Source: Deinandra increscens subsp. villosa
Taxonomy: Eukaryota; Streptophyta; Magnoliopsida; Asterales; Asteraceae
DNA length: 64,000 bases
Assembly (NCBI GenBank): GCA_039602395.1
Contig: JBCNJP010000013.1
Span: 24,927,255 to 24,991,254, forward strand
Direction: 5' to 3'
In this document: positions 11,890-24,369 of the stretch, one piece after another
Numbering within the stretch: position 1 is the first letter of the stretch
Layout of the letters: each line of letters begins with the position of its first letter
Program-made: the position numbers and the translations under genes
Notes under the pieces: generated by a model
Databases searched by the model: none
The model's input: the letters and a program-made list of their open reading frames with translations, nothing else
Told to the model about the DNA's origin: nothing

Positions 11890-13076
11890 CCTACTGATGC
11901 TAGAAATGGGCCAGACTAGATCTTCGATTATGGATCTTTGTTTAAAGGTTTCAATTTCTCAAATATGTTTCATAGTCTAGGAGAAGAAGAAGACATTATT
12001 GCTCCAACTCCTCAAGCAAGGCCGCATGTGGAAAAAGTTAGTGACAATGTATTAGCAGCAGCTCCTGAGGATGATAATACGGTTGTTCCAGAATCTTCAG
12101 GAACTCATGATGATCAGAAGGAGACAGAAACCCAAGGTATGAATGATAATATGAATGATACTAGTCTGCCTATCTTTGTTTCAGTACCAGATGTTCAAGC
12201 AACAAGAATCAACAGAGTTCATCCTCTTAGCAATGTGGTTGGACTGGTTTCAGCAGGTGTCACTACTAGAAGCCGCATGGGTGATATCAACTCCTGCATG
12301 TTATCATGTTTTATCTCCCAGATAGAGCCTCTAAATGTGATGGTAGCACTTAAAGATCCGAGTTGGATGGAGGCTATGCACGATGAATTGAATCAATTTT
12401 CAAAATTGGGAGTGTGGCATCTAGTGAAAAGACCAGAAAATAAGAAGGTTATACCCACCAGATGGTTATATAAGAACAAGAAAGATGATATGGTGTAATT
12501 GTGAGGAACAAAGCCAGGTTGATTGTTCAAGGTCATAGACAGGTTTACGGGATTGATTATGATGAGGTGTATGCACCGGTGGCTAGATTGGAAGCAATTC
12601 GAATATTCCTTGCAGTAGCAACGTATCTCAACTTCATTGTGCATCAGATGGATGTAAAGACAACTTTTCTTTATGTTGAAATGAATGAAGACGTCTATGT
12701 GGCTCAACCACCAGGATTTGTGGATGAGGAACATCCAGATCACGTGTATCTCCTGGATAGAGCTTTATATGGTTTGCATCAAGCTCCACTCACGTGGTAT
12801 GAGACTCTATCAAAGCATTTGGTGGAGAATGGTTATACAAGAGGAGTGGTTGATCAAACCTTGTTCAGAAAGAAGGTGAAAAATGACATCATTATGGTGC
12901 AAGTTTATGTGGATGACATCATCTACGGGTCGACAAATGAAGAGTTATGCACCGAATTTGAGGATATCATGAGGAAGAAATTTGAGATGAGTGATCAAGA
13001 GGAGATGAAATTTTTCTTGGGGTTGCAAGTTAAACAAGATGAATCTGGGATACTCATTCATCAAGCAAAATATTGA
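11890..13076 (+). pseudogene. Element B reverse transcriptase (frameshifted)
   Basis: An acidic linker is followed by RT blocks: DPSWMEAMHDELNQF, KVIPTRWLYKNK, RLIVQGHRQVYGIDYDEVYA, YGLHQAPLTWYETL and the active site VYVDDIIYGSTNEE (about 12904-12945). A frameshift or stop near 12498 splits the domain, and another stop lies at 13074. All expected copia RT blocks are present, so this is a decayed complete domain rather than a fragment. Confidence 0.88.
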
Positions 13077-13099
13077 ATGAAATTCTGGAAAAGTATAAG

Positions 13100-13852
13100 A
13101 TGCAGGATTCCAAGCCCATCTCTACTCCCATGGCATCCCGGCCTCTACTGACAGCAGATGCAGATGGGGAATCAGTGAGTGAGTTCATGTATCGTTCAAT
13201 GATCGGGTCACTCATTTATTTGATAGCAATCAGGCCAGATATCATGTTTTCGGTGTGTGTGTGTGCACATTACCAGGCTAATCCTAAACTCTCTCATTTA
13301 GCTGCTGTTAAACGTATTTTTTGGTATCTAAAGGGCAGGCCTCGGTTTGGGCTTTTGTACCCTAAGAGTACTGATTTCCAATTATTTGCATTTACTAACA
13401 GCGATTATGGAGGTTGTGATCTTGACAGGAAATCTACAACTGGTGGGTGTTAATATTTGGGATACAGACTCATCTCATGGCAGAGCAAGAAGTAGCATAC
13501 CGTTTCCAAGTCAACTGCAGAAGCTGAATATGTGGCAGCTTCAGCTGGATGCTCGTAGGTAGTATGGATTCAGAATCAGCTCACTGACTACGGTATGGAA
13601 TTCCTTAATACTCAAATTTTTTGTGATAATGCTGCTGTTCTGCAAATTGTCAAGAATCCTGTTCAACATTCCAAAACAAAGAAAATAGATATCAAGGTAC
13701 ATTTAATTCGTGACTGCTATGATAAGAAGTTGATTCAGCTCGAAAAGCTAAACTCCGATCAAAATGTTTCTGACCTTTTCACAAAACCCCTTCCTCGTCA
13801 AAATTTTGAAATGTGCGTTGAAGGCCTAAGGATGATTGCCTTCGAGGAATGA
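13100..13852 (+). pseudogene. Element B RNase H (broken)
   Basis: The connection region has PISTPMASRPLLTADADGE and YRSMIGSLIYLIAIRPDI. RNase H starts at SDYGGCDLDRKSTTGGC (about 13401-13451), followed by a stop at 13451-13453. It continues with FCDNAAVLQIVKNPVQHSKT and DLFTKPLPRQNFE and ends at the TGA at 13850-13852. The family enzyme degrades RNA in RNA/DNA hybrids. Confidence 0.85.
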
Positions 13853-15036
13853 TCTGATCAAAATGTTTGCACATAGTTTTGTTTTTTATTCTTGCTTTGG
13901 TATTATTTTCAATTTCTTTTGGTTTATTCATTTTTTTTAAAGGGGTATTTATATCTCAAAAGCCTCATAAAAACAGGGGAAGAAATGTTATAGTTTTAGA
14001 AAATCTGAAAATCATGTTTGAGGTTTTTATGAAGTCTTTTGTGTTTGTCTTGAGTTGGTAGGAAGTGATATAAATGTCCAAGACAATCGGAGACTGATAC
14101 GTGTACAGCAGAAGTGAAAGACTGCTCAAAGATGATGTGTCGGTAAGCTCAACCAAAAACAATGATAATTAATGTAAGTGCAGTAAACTTAAATTCTATA
14201 TACGTTTAGTTTCCCATCCTAGTTTACATTGTTTAAAAAACTGAGTCCCAGCAAAAATGGGTTGAGAGTGGTAACTACCTAGTATTCAATTTCTCACACG
14301 CCATGTTTCTACTGTTATGACAACACCACAGAAAAGAAAAAGAAAAATGAAAAGAAAAAAAAAGAAAGAAAAAGAAAAATGAAAAGAAAAAGAAAAGATA
14401 ATAAAATAATCATTCTATTTGGTCTTCTGTGCGTGCTTATACGGCCGACCTGATCACCAACTGATGATTAATGAAATAAGTGGTAGTAATAACGGCGTTG
14501 CATGGTTCCTCAAGTTGGGGGTTTGTGAATCCTCAATAAACTCTGAGGTTGGGTAGGTTTTGCTATCTACAATTGGGTGTGGGGACGATTAAACATGACG
14601 GTAATATTGTATCATATTCAAGCATTTCATGACTAGATGTGAGTTTATGCGGTCAAATTTACTGGCAATCGTCTAGAGCGTCGAGTAACGGAAGCTGAAA
14701 AGGGTTCCTCAGTCAAAGATAAGTCTCGTATGATCCATGAATATCATTAGCTTCAAGGAAAGTACATATTTAATTTCTGTATTAGGTTACCTTTTTTTTA
14801 AGTTCTTATTTATTTCTAAGTTTCTGACTGATTAAAATTTTATTTTTGTATGATTAAGATCAGGTTCTCGGGGTATGAGTCTGAGGGGAAGTTTTGTAGT
14901 TCTCAAAAAGTTCAAAAATTAACATTTGTTCAAGTGATTTATTGTCTAAATGAGGTTTGGACACATTTGAAATGTTTTGAAAAACTTGAAGGGGGCTTTA
15001 TGAAAAATTTTCTTAACAAAAAACTCAAAACTATCT
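13853..15036 (+). other. Element B non-coding region after pol, with purine tracts and a hairpin
   Basis: There is no credible ORF. The region contains a purine tract AACAGGGGAAGAAATG (about 13973-13988), a GAAAAAGAAA-type low-complexity run at 14325-14400, and a hairpin at 14407-14470. The hairpin is closed by TAATCAT/ATGATTA and contains CTGTGCGTGC and CGACCTGATC, the same core as the hairpins of elements C, D, F and I. Confidence 0.6.
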
Positions 15037-15720
15037 CATTTACGGTCCAACCCCCTTTCTCTGTGTTTACGATCGCCTCCCTCTTCCTCTCTGTGTTTAC
15101 TATTCCGTCATCTAAAACCCTAACCGCCGCTCTCCTCACCGGAAAACCAAAATCGGGTCACTTCCGACCGTTCTCGGTTGAAATCGAGTGCTTCATCACC
15201 TTCGCCTTCACATCCGACCGTAAAAGACCCATCTATCAACCCGTTCCTCTTCGATTCTTCGGTATTCTCACTGTTTTTTGTTTGTTCTCTTCTCTCGGTT
15301 GATCCACTTCTTTTTCTTCAAATTTCTCCTTGATTACTCAAGATTGGAAACTGATTATGTGTTTGCTATAGTTAAAAGGTAGTATTAGATGTTTCTTTTG
15401 CACCAATGTTGGTTTTTGACGTGTTTTTGAAGCTTTGAAGGCTCATCCATGGTGGATTTCTGTGTTTACGATCGTCGAGATGAAGAAGACGACCTTTCGG
15501 AGTTTACGATGGCGTTTACGATTAGTCTGTGTTCACGATTGACGGTGTTTACGATCAGACGGTGTTTATGATTCCGTGTGTTTACAACCTAAGGATGTTT
15601 ACGATTGGGCATATGGTTTACGACTGGACCTTAATTTGGATTTCACTTGACCTAATCGTAAACCCAAATTCGAATCGTAAACCCGTTAAGATCTTGACTT
15701 AAAATCGTAAACCGTCAGAT
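15037..15720 (+). repeat. Second TTTACGA motif array of element B
   Basis: TTTACGA or near variants occur about ten times on the plus strand (for example near 15066, 15464, 15503, 15514, 15548, 15596, 15615) and three times inverted as TCGTAAAC (15654-15710). The array lies directly upstream of the 3' ORFs and downstream of pol, as a promoter-proximal region would. Confidence 0.7.
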
Positions 15721-15974
15721 AATCATAAAATGGTTTTGAAATTTCATCAAACTTAATTTTATTTTAAGCAATATTGAACACTTGTTTTTCAGAGTGTGTT
15801 TTGTTAATCCTTGGAACAAAGTCTAATTCTTTTCAAGGTTTCAATTGAAAGATTAGAACCTAAAAGTGTGATGTGATTAAACCTGATGCATTTGTCTCGG
15901 TTTCTCAGATGGCAGAAGAGATGATTGAGGAAGAGATTCACTTTGAAAGAGACCACTGCATACCTGCTTATTTA

Positions 15975-16293
15975 GAGCGTGCGGATCTTCTACTTAGTCG
16001 TAATGAGATCAATGAAGTACGAGATAAAACACAAAGAGTAAATACAAATGAGCTTTGTATTAACCACAGAGAATCACAGAGTATAATCAGAGAATATGAC
16101 ACGGAAGGTTAGACTGTTCCTGAATACAACACAAGACGCACATATTTATAATAGAGAAACCCGCTGGTCCGAACCTCTGGTTCGGCCATCGGATGCCGAA
16201 CTTCAGGTTCCGCCTGAGTTCGGACCTCAGTAGACTTGTGTGACTCGTCTTGTATTCGATACTTCACATGACGATCAAGACCATGTATCAACA
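15975..16293 (-). repeat. Element C 3' LTR (end eroded)
   Basis: It matches 21496-21822 in order, including the CCGAACCTCTGGTTCGG palindrome and the CATATTTATAATAG core (TATA box on the minus strand). The outermost bases present in the other LTR (TGAAAGTGCGT) are missing at the left edge. Confidence 0.85.
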
Positions 16294-16992
16294 AACTCCC
16301 CCTCGGCATGTGCAGTATCATTTCCTCTATCAAACTTGTATCTTGTATCTTCAATCAAACTCTTCCTCGATCTTGACGATGAGTTCAATCTTGAATACTA
16401 GATATTGCATCGTGTGAAATCTATTTATCAACAATCTTCAGAAGACTTGAAGTTGTGATGTTCTCTTCCCACTTAGAAACCTGCCAACATAAATAATCTA
16501 GGTGCAAAATGTCTCTTCGAGACTCCAAGATATTTTGATTTTTGAAAATTGATTTTGTATTTCGTGCTGATCAATCGAAAAAAAATAAGAAACAAAATAT
16601 TTTCAACTTTTAGAAATTTTATATCAAAACACACCTAAAATCTTTTTGGTGTTTTTTTGATAAGAAAAGTAAAGGCATTACAGAATCAGACACTATTTTT
16701 GAACATAACATGCTGAACTACATTTCAATTTCAATTATTGAAGCACATAAACCATGCAGATTGCAGATATAATTTGACCAACTTTAAACTCTGACAAAAT
16801 CATACTCATAGCATCAGGATATGTTAAGGTATTGATTAGATTTGCATTGACCAGTGTACCCCACACTATCAGACATACTCAGATATGCTTTTGCTTATCA
16901 CTTTTTGTGATCTCATTTGTGGTTTTTTAATCACAAAATGATTGTAACCATGATATAGTCAACTGTGTTCCATGCAAAAAGAAATAAGAACG

Positions 16993-17230
16993 TTAAATCG
17001 TCTACCTTAAGGTCGATCTTTCGATACGCAGATAAGGCCTAAGATTTAACAAAATAAGAAAATAAAACAAGTTGAAGTTGTATAACTCAACAACAATCAG
17101 GTCGGTACTCCCGTACACGCAAAGAAATTCCGATGAGTTATACGAAGCACCAAAGAAAATAAAGCAGAACGTCAAACAAACAACGATCAGGTCGGTCTTT
17201 CGACACGTAGAGAAAGTCCGATCGTTTGAC
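16993..17230 (-). other. Three-hairpin array of element C 3' UTR
   Basis: On the plus strand the hairpins span 17171-17230 (GTCAAAC/GTTTGAC ends), 17080-17143 (GTATAACTCA/TGAGTTATAC) and 16993-17049 (TTAAATC/GATTTAA). Order and spacing match element F. An apical CGAAAG-type loop is present on the minus strand of the first. See the finding on covariation. Confidence 0.75.
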
Positions 17231-17854
17231 AAAATAAAGAAAATCAAACAAGTTTAAATCTTTGCAAAATGAACACATGTATACACAGTGACTTCTCATT
17301 TTATTTTTCACATATCTTTTTGTTGATATATCATGAAATATGCATCAAGATGTTGTCCACTAGGTCAAGCATCAGATTTAGTGTATATCACATTTGTATA
17401 CTTTCTGATTTGCCGAGCCTACCTTGCATATCGATCAAATGATCTTATGGCTTTTTCATCTATTTTATCCATGAGTCAGACAATGTCAGCCAATGTACCA
17501 TCATTTCCCAATCATGTTGGATACAATTTCTCATTTTTCAATGATTTTGTCTTTTTTAAAATTTCTCCCCCTAAAAATGACAACTCTATTTATAGTTTTT
17601 CATTTTTACTAATTGAAAAACAACACACTATTTTTGTATTTTTGTATTTTTGTAAAAACAAACTCCCCCTCAGAATGAGACGGAATTAAAAACAAGAAAA
17701 TTTGATCAACCAACACGAATACTGGCAGTTTAGCCTTGTGAAAAACAAAATTGATTTTGAAATTCAATTTAATTAGAACAGATATTTCACAATCATAAAT
17801 TTGCCAATCACCGAAAGGTCTTCCTGAAACACCTGATTGACACCAAATAACACA

Positions 17855-20800
17855 TTAGTTGCATTGGGATCGACCCGAATCAACATCATCGGGTCGCCCG
17901 GTGTCTTTCTTAAAATCCTTGTTGGCCTTGGAAACAACTTTTGGTTTCCAAATTTGAAAAAGTTTTGATTTTTGATCGGAACCCGAATCAGATTCAACTG
18001 ACGTACTTGATTTAGACCAAGACAATTTACGAGTTGATTTAATCTTTGGGGACCATGGTTCACCAAAAATTTGACCTTTGGTATTTACATATTTGGCAGT
18101 TTTGTGAATATATGCAGTCGTCGGACAATCAGCAGCGAGATGTCCTGGTTGACGACATACATAACAAAGTCTTTCTCTAAAATTGTTTGAAAATTGTTTT
18201 GATTTATGAGAATCGGATGAATGTTCAGAATGAAAGTTATCAAAGAAACCATCAGAAGAATCATACCAAGGAGATGGACTCCTTGAAGATAAAGATCTTC
18301 TAGAATAATAAGAAAATTCCTTCTGAGATGGTGATTTCTTTGTAACTTTTGCTTTAGGAACCTTTTCAGCCTTTACCGATTTCTTTGCTTGAACTGGTTC
18401 TTCCAACACTTTGTAACCTAAACCTTTGTGTTTAGATCCTTGAGTCTTTGAAGAATTGGACGAAGAAACTGAAGCAATTCTTGACTTAGCTTCACTAGTA
18501 AATTTGGCTTTGATATCCTTCAGCTTGTTCTTTTCAATCAAAACTTTTTCTTCTTCGGTTGCAGACGAAGAACTCGAAGCAACCTTATCAAACACTTTCT
18601 CATTTTCCAGCAATACAGACTTGGAAGTAAATTTTGGAGCTTCACCCAAAGACTTTTCCTTTTTTTGGACTTGGACTTGTTCTTCTTGGGTGGAGTAGCA
18701 AACTTTGAATAGTCATGCAATTCATTGTTTGGATCAATCTGAGCAGAAGTAACTTCAATTAAATCCACTAGTTGAGGTACCAAAAAATATATTCTTCCTT
18801 AGACTTCTCTGAACTCTGATCCTGCTTGTATAAAAAAATTTAGCAATGTCGGTGACAAATTGCAATTCTTAACTTGTCTTTTCAACTCCAAAATTTCCAA
18901 TTTCAAGTCATTAATTTTCTGTTGACCTTCAAACACCTCTTGTTGTGACTTGATGAATTTTGCATTGAGATCATCATACTCATAAGTTTGTAACTTCCTG
19001 ATCTCACATTCAGCATATAATTCTTCAAGCACATTTTCTCTCTTTTGCTTGTAGATCTCAACATCTTTTGTTAACACTTCATTCTTGTCTCGGTAAAGAA
19101 CATTTTCATCTTGAAGCATAGAAATGTTATTTTGAAGCCTCTCAACGGTAACAGTAGTTTTAGCAATAAGAGTAGTAGCCTCTTCATATTTTTGCTGAAC
19201 CGGATAACTCTTCTCAAACAGATTCTCAAAATCTTGAGCTGCGTCTAACGCGTCAACTTTGGCTTTCTCACACTCTTCGACCAATTGAGCCTTTTCCTTT
19301 AGAACATCTTCATGAATATGAACTAACTCATAATACTTCTTTTGAAAATCCTCCAACTCTTTCTTTAACACCACAATTTCTTCAGTTGAAATTTGGCGAT
19401 GTTGTTCAAAACTTTCAACCTGCTGAAGCAATTTTTTACACTTAAGACATTCAAACTTGTCAACCTTTGAACTTGTAGAAACTTTAGGTAATTCTTCTTG
19501 TACCAAAGATACACTTGAAGAAGTATCAGACTCAGTTAAAAAGCTATCATCATTAGCATGTTGAACAGTTAAAGCAATTGAGATTGGTGTATGATTCTTT
19601 TTAACTATTGAATCAGCATTCCAGGCAGATTCATCTGGATGCATAAATATATCAGTCCAATCATGAGCAAGAGTAGCAGATTCCTGTTCAACCTTTGCAG
19701 CTTTATCTGAGGGATGGAAAACTAAATGTGCATGTTGACTAGTCTTCAATTTACTTTCTGCAGAACTTGGACATTCACAAGCAAAGTGACCATAAACTGA
19801 ACACTTATAACATTTCACCTTAGATTTGTCCAATCCAATCTTTCCTTCCTGATTCAGTCTCTTCTTACCAGTTCTATTGAAAATTTTCTTTGTTCTACGA
19901 ACCAACATAGCATATTGCCAATTTAGATCCATTTCCTCCAAATGATCATAATCAATCTGATCGTAATCTTCATTTGCTAACTCAGCATTACTCACAGAAC
20001 CAGTGATAACACCAAAGTATGAAGATACTAATGCAGACATCAATGCATTATAATCATCAATAGTTTGAACAGACAATGCATTTTGAGTCGAAGAACTTGG
20101 AACAGACACAGTACAACCAGCAGAAGAATAACTTGGAATTTCAGATTTACCTGCCAGAAATGCTGTAGGAGGAGCAAAACTAAGAATATTAGACTTTCCA
20201 GCATTCATTGTAGAGTCATTTTCACCATGATACACTGCAGGATTCTGAATTTGTGTAGGAAGTGATTTATTCACCATTAATTCCATATCCCGAGCCTGAA
20301 TTCTTTGAACCAAATCATTGAAAGACAATCCTGAAAAATCTTTATCGTGAGTAATCATCATCACATAATTCTCCCATTTTTCAGGCAAAGCTTCCAAGAT
20401 CTTTTCTTTCATATCAACCTCTTCTTTAGTAAGATTCACCAAATGCATTTCACTCATCAGATGAGCAAATCTTGCCATCAGATTGGGAATCGTTTCATTT
20501 TGATAATGCTTAAAACTATCAAAATTCTTTCTTCAAAACCTTTTGTCGACTTTTCTTGTATTGGTCATTGCCTTCATATCGTTTTTCCAACGCATCCCAT
20601 AGACTTTTTGATGTGTAGTCACCAGCAAATTGATGAAGTAACTCTTTAGGCAATGCCATCGTTAACGTACCATACGCATTTTTCTCAGCTTGATAAGCTT
20701 TCTTTTGTTCAGAAGACATTTTTCTTTGAAGAATAGGTTCACCAGTTTCATCTTTAGGATAAACATATTGCTCAGTGAAAGCTAACTACATATCAATGTC

Positions 20801-20971
20801 ATTTGTATCGACAAACGCTTCAAACCGTTTAACCCAACTATGATAATCTTCCAATTTGAGCAATTTGGGAACTTTCTGACTTGTTCCGATTTCATTATCA
20901 TAATTCATCATTGTTTGCATCGTAGCTTGAACCGAATTTTGAATAGCCGCGAACGCTTGAAAATCGGACAT
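17855..20971 (-). pseudogene. Element C Gag (frameshifted), two zinc knuckles and coiled coil
   Basis: The start MSDFQAFAAIQNSVQ at 20971 is clear from the alignment with D and F. Domain order: UBN2-type Gag region (LTMALPKELLHQF, EKWENYVMMITHDKDF), knuckle 1 CYKCSVYGHFACEC, a long coiled coil rich in Glu/Lys (about 19500-18870), a basic linker, and knuckle 2 CYVCRQPGHLAADC. It ends DTGRPDDVDSGRSQ at 17855. Stops or frame changes occur near 20786, 20500, 18799 and 18650. Intact relatives such as F run to about 1085 residues. No pol follows. Confidence 0.85.
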
Positions 20972-20995
20972 TTTCGAAAAATTGGTTACTGTTCA

Positions 20996-21240
20996 CTCCG
21001 AACCTCGTCCGAACCTCCTCCGAGCTGCCTCCGAACTTAGTCCGAACTTGACAATGCCGAACTCTCTCCGAACCAGACCTTCAGAAGAACAAAAATCAAA
21101 CAACTCCGAACTAGCTCCGATAGACCACCGAACTCTCTCCGAACCTAGACCGATCTCTCACCGAACCAAGATAAAGACCGAACTTCGTCCGAACCTCGAG
21201 TTCGGAGCGGTTACTCCGAGCTTGTCCGAACCTCAAACGA
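20996..21240 (-). repeat. Element C leader: GTTCGG motif array
   Basis: About thirteen copies of CCGAAC (GTTCGG on the element's strand) lie in 245 bp between the PBS and gag. The same motif makes the palindromes in this element's LTR. Confidence 0.8.
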
Positions 21241-21484
21241 GACAGATTTCACTCGACCTCATTTTCTCGATTTTCAACGTTTTTTTTACTGGAGTTTTCG
21301 ACGGGAATTCAAGCAAACTCGATAGAAACGATCTAGAAACAGATTTTTGATGAAAAGCACACTCTAGACAATCAAACGAACTCAAAAATGATTGACATTT
21401 TCGCAAAAACGTGAATTTGAACTCAAAACTCCGAGAAACACTGATTTCCGACTAGTAGAACAAACCAAATGCTCTGATACCACT

Positions 21485-21822
21485 TGAAAGTGCGTGAGCG
21501 TGCGGATCTTCTACTTAGTCGTAATGAGATCAATGTAGTACGAGATGAAACACAAAGAATAAATACAAATGAGCTTTGTATTAACCACAGAGAATCACAG
21601 AGTACAATAAGAGAATATGACACGGAAGCTTAGACTGTTCCTGAATACAACACAAGACGCACATATTTATAATAGAGAAACCCGCTGGTCCGAACCTCTG
21701 GTTCGGCCAAAGGTTCGGCCATGTCCGAACTTCAGGTTCGGCCTGAGTTCGGACCTTAGTAGACTTGTGTGACTCGTCTTGTATTCGATACTTCACATGA
21801 CGATCGGGACCATGTATCAACA
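21485..21822 (-). repeat. Element C 5' LTR
   Basis: The LTR is 338 bp; on the minus strand it starts TGTTGATACATGG and ends CGCACTTTCA. Motifs CCGAAC/GTTCGG occur seven or more times in U3. The PBS for tRNA-Met lies just beyond (21471-21482). Confidence 0.88.
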
Positions 21823-23576
21823 GATAACCCTCCAGAGTAACACATACAGTTGTTCTACTCTCTAGTTGCAGGATTGAATGTATGCAAGATCACTCATACT
21901 CTCAGGACACACGTGCTGGTAGATGAAAAACTGGTGAGAGAATTTTGGGGAACTGCCAGGGCAAACGCTGATAAAACCAGGATCACTGCAACTGCTCAAA
22001 ACCGCCGAATTGAGATCCTTGAAGAAGATATTCGCCATGTGTTGAATATCAATGATAGAGCAGAAGATAAAATGGAATGTTCTAAGAATGAAGTGTTAGA
22101 GGGTGCGCGTCTTATGGGGTATGATGTAAAATTCCCACCAATCTTCAAGAAACTATTACCACATTACTGGAGGTGTTTGGCACACTACTTACAGAAATCA
22201 TTTTTGGGAAAAAGAACAAGCTCTGAGCAACTGAATAAGGTGCATGGAACAACATTTGTCGCACTGGCATTGGATTGGGAATACAACTTTTCAATGATGA
22301 TGCTCCTAGATTGGGTGGGTAATGCTGAGTTGAGCGCAAGGGATCAATTTCTCATGACTCCAAGATTTATTCACATGGTGGTGTTGAGGAAGTATCCAAT
22401 GATACAAGAAAGGGTTGAGAAGTTAGATATAAAATTCATGGATGATAGTGTGTTTGGACTTCAAACTCAAGATAGAAAGGGAAAGAGCACATTTCAAGGA
22501 AGGCTTGAGTGGGCAAAAAGAGGTGCTTTCCCTGAGGTTGCAAGGGAACCTTAACCAGAATCAGAACTAGAACCTGAAGTACCTCGAAACAACACATTTG
22601 TTGCAGAAGATCATGATGTTCCGGTAGCTATTCAAGGGGTACCAGAGGATATACCGTCAGATGAGGAGAATGTGTTGGATGAAATTTTGCCTGAGGGTGA
22701 GGATCTGTGAGATGACATTTATGGAAATCTGGAGCCAATCAGTAACAAGAGAACAAGAGATGACTTGAGCACTTCTTCAAGTAGTGGCGCAATCCCGCTA
22801 GACTTAAATGATAATGTTGCTACTGATGATATGTTTTTTGAACCTGATCCACTGGCTGAACCCGCACCAAGAAAGAAAACTGATCCAAAAACTATCAGGT
22901 TTAAGTTCCAGAAGACAAGCTCTGGGGTGATGGTGATAAAACCATCAGGTGCAAATGTTCAGAATAAGGAAGTGTCTGAGCCTGCAAATGTTGAGAACAC
23001 ACTTCAGGTTGCTGATCAAGTTGAGGTAGAAGAACCAACTCCGATTCTACTGAAAGTCCTATTCTAAATGAACAAAGCCCAATTCGTGAGGAAAGGTAAT
23101 TTTTTGAAGTTAAAAGCTCATTTGTTGAGCCCAGCCCTGTAAGGGTAAATTTTTCTACCGAATCAAACCAGCCTCACACCATACCAGGTTTTCGTCCGTA
23201 TCAAGCACTTGTTGGGGAAAGTGTTCAAGCTAGTGATCTTCCCATCGACCTTCGGATAAATGCTGATCCTCAAATTAATTTTCTTTTGTCTCAAAATAGG
23301 AAGAGGGAGGGAGAGATAAAAGAACTAAAGGAAGAAAACAAGAAATTGAAAGAGAAGGAGAGTAAGAATGAAGCAAGTATTAGGTATTTGTATGCATGCA
23401 TTCTTGAATTGAGAAAGAAGTTAGATGATCTAAAGGAGGCTGGTAGCTCAAGTGCTCAGGGTGATCCAGGCCAAAGTTCTTCTCAAGGTGCCCAAACTGC
23501 TGAAGTAGAACCAGAAGATGAAGGTAATGACTCCATAGAGATCTCAGATTATGCTTGAGGAGGAAGATTCATCTTA

Positions 23577-24338
23577 ATGGCACCTGAAAGTCAGGTTAAT
23601 TGGTTCAGAGACTTCTTCCAAGGACCTCCCCCTAAGTTGTACTCTATTGATGTAGGAGAAAGTAATCTCGACAAAAGGGGAAGTCGTGAACCTATCTTGT
23701 GTTGGCATTATGATGGAGAAAAGAAACTGTTTGCTGTGATAAGAGATGGGTATAGTCCAATCGAGTACTATAGATCTCGAGGTCAATTTCACTCCTGGAC
23801 AGAGACAGAGTTGAGAAATTTGTTGAGGGCTCCTTTTATCAACAGATGGAGGAATACACATGGAGACCTAGTCCGTGATAATCTGATGGGTCATTTAGAA
23901 GAAAACTTTGCAAACTTTGACCTCAAACAAACAAGATGGGTTCAAACTGGAACTGATCCTGTTACAAATGAGCCAGTTGGAGAAGTGAGGTGTCCTCGCA
24001 CCAAAAGAACTCGTGTGATAAATATGCTCGACGAGGTTAAAGATGGTACACTTGTGGAAAATTTTGATAATTGGTTTTATGATCCAACAAAACATGAGGT
24101 GGTGGTGGTTTGCAAGAAGATGCGAGAATTTCGATTCTATGATCCAGTCGATTTGCTGAGGTTTGGAGAACATGATATCAAACTTCTGGCCTCCCAACTA
24201 ATCCTTGGTGATGAGCACGATTATCAAAATGCTATAAGGGTGGGAATTTTTCATGGAACAGCAAATCGGATTGTGGAACGTGAATGGTGGTCAAGGAAGG
24301 AGTCTCACACCTTCCGATTTGATTTGCTTCTTTCTTAG
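23577..24338 (+). CDS. Element B ORF4: unknown 253-residue protein, frame intact
   Basis: The ATG at 23577 follows the ORF3 stop by 18 bases, and the frame runs 253 codons to TAG. I recognise no domain. The protein is soluble and mixed-charge, with Trp-rich motifs (VNWFRDFFQG, EREWWSRKESHTFRF) and a conserved-looking REFRFYDPVDLLRFGEHD; there is no signal peptide or membrane helix. It ends about 30 bases before the purine tract of B. All other B genes are broken, so an open frame here is notable, though chance is possible. It could be a second half of ORF3 or a separate accessory protein. Function is unknown. Confidence 0.55.
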   Translation: MAPESQVNWFRDFFQGPPPKLYSIDVGESNLDKRGSREPILCWHYDGEKKLFAVIRDGYSPIEYYRSRGQFHSWTETELRNLLRAPFINRWRNTHGDLVRDNLMGHLEENFANFDLKQTRWVQTGTDPVTNEPVGEVRCPRTKRTRVINMLDEVKDGTLVENFDNWFYDPTKHEVVVVCKKMREFRFYDPVDLLRFGEHDIKLLASQLILGDEHDYQNAIRVGIFHGTANRIVEREWWSRKESHTFRFDLLLS

Positions 24339-24357
24339 ACATTCTAATGGTTCATGC

Positions 24358-24369
24358 ATAGGGGAAGAT
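24358..24369 (+). other. Polypurine tract of element B
   Basis: The purine run ATAGGGGAAGAT directly precedes the 3' LTR, the position from which plus-strand cDNA synthesis is primed. Confidence 0.75.

Larger units (their letters stand above)
15975..21822 (-). mobile_element. Element C: gag-only copia-type element inside B ORF3
   Basis: The LTRs are at 21485-21822 (5' LTR on the minus strand) and about 15975-16293 (3' LTR, lacking roughly 11 terminal bases). The PBS complement GCTCTGATACCA is at 21471-21482, and the purine tract (AACTCCCCCTC on the plus strand) is at 16294-16304. The only coding region is gag, followed by a hairpin array. LTRs differ at roughly a dozen positions plus an indel. 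The B reading frame continues on either side. The target duplication is not visible, because the left end is eroded. Confidence 0.88.
15873..23558 (+). pseudogene. Element B ORF3: unknown protein, split by element C
   Basis: The N-terminal exon-like part (ATG at 15873 or 15909; MAEEMIEEEIHFERDHCIP) is interrupted at about 15974 by element C and resumes at 21823. The middle part has no domain I recognise; it is soluble, with no signal peptide or membrane segment. The C-terminal third has a lysine/glutamate-rich coiled coil (KREGEIKELKEENKKLKEKE) and an acidic serine-rich tail ending EISDYA. Stops at 21838 (TAA), 22552 (TAA) and 22709 (TGA), a frameshift near 23040 and a stop near 23096 show decay. 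Restored length would be about 600 residues. It lies in the position where Sireviruses may carry an env-like ORF, but nothing env-like is visible. Confidence 0.6.

Noticed and set aside
21850..24338. Envelope-like gene at the 3' end of element B
   Set aside because: Neither ORF3 nor ORF4 shows a signal peptide, a transmembrane helix or a furin-like site.
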